Below, piece by piece: positions 63,094 through 64,000 of a stretch of 64,000 nt of DNA. Under the pieces are notes generated by a model, which was given only the letters and a program-made list of their open reading frames with translations, was not told the origin of the DNA and did no database searches. Every line of letters begins with the position of its first letter. The stretch's first letter is position 1. The DNA comes from Mariprofundus ferrooxydans PV-1 (GTDB lineage: Bacteria; Pseudomonadota; Zetaproteobacteria; Mariprofundales; Mariprofundaceae), in contig NZ_DS022294.1 in the NCBI RefSeq assembly GCF_000153765.1, forward strand, positions 231,188 through 295,187, given 5' to 3'. A program made the position numbers and the translations under genes.

Positions 63094-64000
63094 CACTGTT
63101 GTCCGGTTAAGCATTGATGAGGCACATTTGTCGCTGATTTATGGCGAATCGTCGCTTTGGCGGCGGTGGGGAATCAGCCAGCAATTCGAGCAAGTTTCGT
63201 CGCTGCATGAGGTTGACGGAAACGAGTCTCGCCAGTTGTTGCATGGATCGGCTTGCAGGCAGGATCCTTCTTGCCATGTGCAGCAGCAGATAGGCGATCA
63301 TGGCAATGATAATCTGGATTTTGACAGCGTTCTCGGATGTGCCGATGAAGCGTTTGATCTTCAGGTTCTGTTTAATCCACCTGAAGAACAGTTCAATTTG
63401 CCAGCGCTGTTTGTACAGGGCTGCGATGGCTCCGGCGGAGCGCTTCAGGTCATTGGTGATAAAGACAAGCTTCTTGCCATCTTCCTCATGCACGAAGCAG
63501 ATGCGGCGCAGGATGGTCGGACATTCCTTCCTGCCTTTGGCCGATGACAGACGGATATGCTGGTCTTCCAATACACCGTCATCTGATACAGGGAGCGTTG
63601 CCACTACCTCGAATTCCGCGTTGCGCTTCATGCGGCTGACGAAGCGGATATCCCTTTGTGTCAGGTCATGGAACCATGCGTAATCGTTGTAGGCCCTGTC
63701 GAACACATAAGTGGCGCCGGGCAACAGGGGCATGTGCTCCGCAGCCTTCTTGTCATGCTTTTTGGCTGCGGTGATGGAAAAGAAGGTGGGAACCTGCGCA
63801 TCAGGGTCATACACCGTATGCACCTTCACGCCCGATTTGCCGGTGCGGAAGCTCGCCCATTCAAACTGATGCTTGCACAGGTCAATCGTCGTGGAGTCAA
63901 TCAGCCGAACGGCATCCTTGCGGTGGATGCCCTTGCCGCGAAACTGATGCAAAAGCCAGTAAAACAGCTCCAGATACATGCCCGCAGAGCGCTTCACATT
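63094..64000 (-). mobile_element. IS4-family insertion sequence, partial (runs off the window)
   Basis: The element end is marked by CACTGTTGTCCGGTTAAGC at 63094-63112, a motif often found at the ends of this IS4 group. The rest of the element, including the other inverted repeat, lies beyond the window. Confidence 0.7.
63107..64000 (-). CDS. IS4-family transposase, C-terminal part
   Basis: The frame is open to the window edge, so the N-terminus is missing. About 297 residues are present. D in RLIDSTTIDL, D in YVFDRAYNDYAWF, and the YREK-type signature YKQRWQIELFFRWIKQ (Y-x2-R-x3-E-x6-K) identify the IS4 family DDE transposase. It ends ...RRFAINQRQMCLINA. The visible part is intact. Confidence 0.92.
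   Translation of the reverse strand, partial: NVKRSAGMYLELFYWLLHQFRGKGIHRKDAVRLIDSTTIDLCKHQFEWASFRTGKSGVKVHTVYDPDAQVPTFFSITAAKKHDKKAAEHMPLLPGATYVFDRAYNDYAWFHDLTQRDIRFVSRMKRNAEFEVVATLPVSDDGVLEDQHIRLSSAKGRKECPTILRRICFVHEEDGKKLVFITNDLKRSAGAIAALYKQRWQIELFFRWIKQNLKIKRFIGTSENAVKIQIIIAMIAYLLLHMARRILPASRSMQQLARLVSVNLMQRRNLLELLADSPPPPKRRFAINQRQMCLINA

Overview
The window is a 64 kb piece of a Gram-negative proteobacterial chromosome, mostly densely packed housekeeping genes in overlapping operons. Outer-membrane and LPS functions (LolB-like, LapA/LapB, GmhB), a type IV pilus protein (PilP), IHF-beta and an S1 with six repeats point to Proteobacteria. The gene complement would suit a Zetaproteobacterium-like lineage, but that placement is inference from general impression and was not tested. 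Most of the core is moderately GC-rich. The first 2.7 kb (glcDEF) looks richer in GC, while the Fic gene (52.5-54.0 kb) and the far right end (60.8-61.8 kb) look richer in A+T.

Layout, left to right. 0-2.7 kb: glycolate oxidase glcD (3' end only), glcE, glcF, a terminator and tRNA-Val. 3.1-8.3 kb: PEP synthase with a small coiled-coil partner, divergent from a frameshifted adenine deaminase gene and a hypoxanthine phosphoribosyltransferase gene (purine salvage). 8.4-14.4 kb: ileS, then a translationally coupled pair made of a helicase-associated-domain protein and an XPB-type helicase. 14.4-21.4 kb (minus strand): MscS channel, a low-molecular-weight phosphatase fold lacking its catalytic residues, an FKBP lipoprotein, guaA, guaB and a voltage-gated-type K+ channel. 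21.5-31 kb: rplM-rpsI behind a near-consensus sigma-70 promoter, DUF4399 lipoprotein, JAMM protease, TPR lipoprotein, lolB-like, ispE, tRNA-Gln, prs, rplY, pth, ychF.

31-41.5 kb is a long minus-strand block: ispH, pheA, hisC, tyrA, aroA, cmk, rpsA, ihfB, lapA, lapB, pyrF. hisC to cmk overlap stop-to-start and unite aromatic amino acid synthesis with the cmk-rpsA-ihfB cluster. 41.6-52.3 kb runs forward: bcp, coaBC, dut, pilP, nth, a STAS-like protein, ribF, ygfZ, a DUF4936 protein, dapE, queF, a short dapF and tRNA-Phe, with a TPR-sulfotransferase on the other strand.

52.3-64 kb is the accessory part. After tRNA-Phe come a Fic-domain protein, a 5'-truncated copD remnant, a small membrane protein and a peptidoglycan-binding/pesticin-type lysozyme. 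A core stretch (ppa, DUF4389, plsC, gmhB) follows. From 59.4 kb a hybrid histidine kinase lacks its sensor and H-box. It abuts a minus-strand cassette with a defence-island look: a HEPN-type gene (RX4H motif) broken by two insertion sequences, an Abi-alpha/DUF4393 protein, and an AlbA_2/GHKL ATP-binding protein with an in-frame 12-bp tandem repeat. A complete IS5-family element with readable inverted repeats and a partial IS4-family element at the window edge have eroded it. This HEPN / Abi-alpha / AlbA_2 cassette is the best candidate for an undescribed system, though its HEPN component is broken here. No CRISPR array, rRNA gene or prophage structural module was seen.
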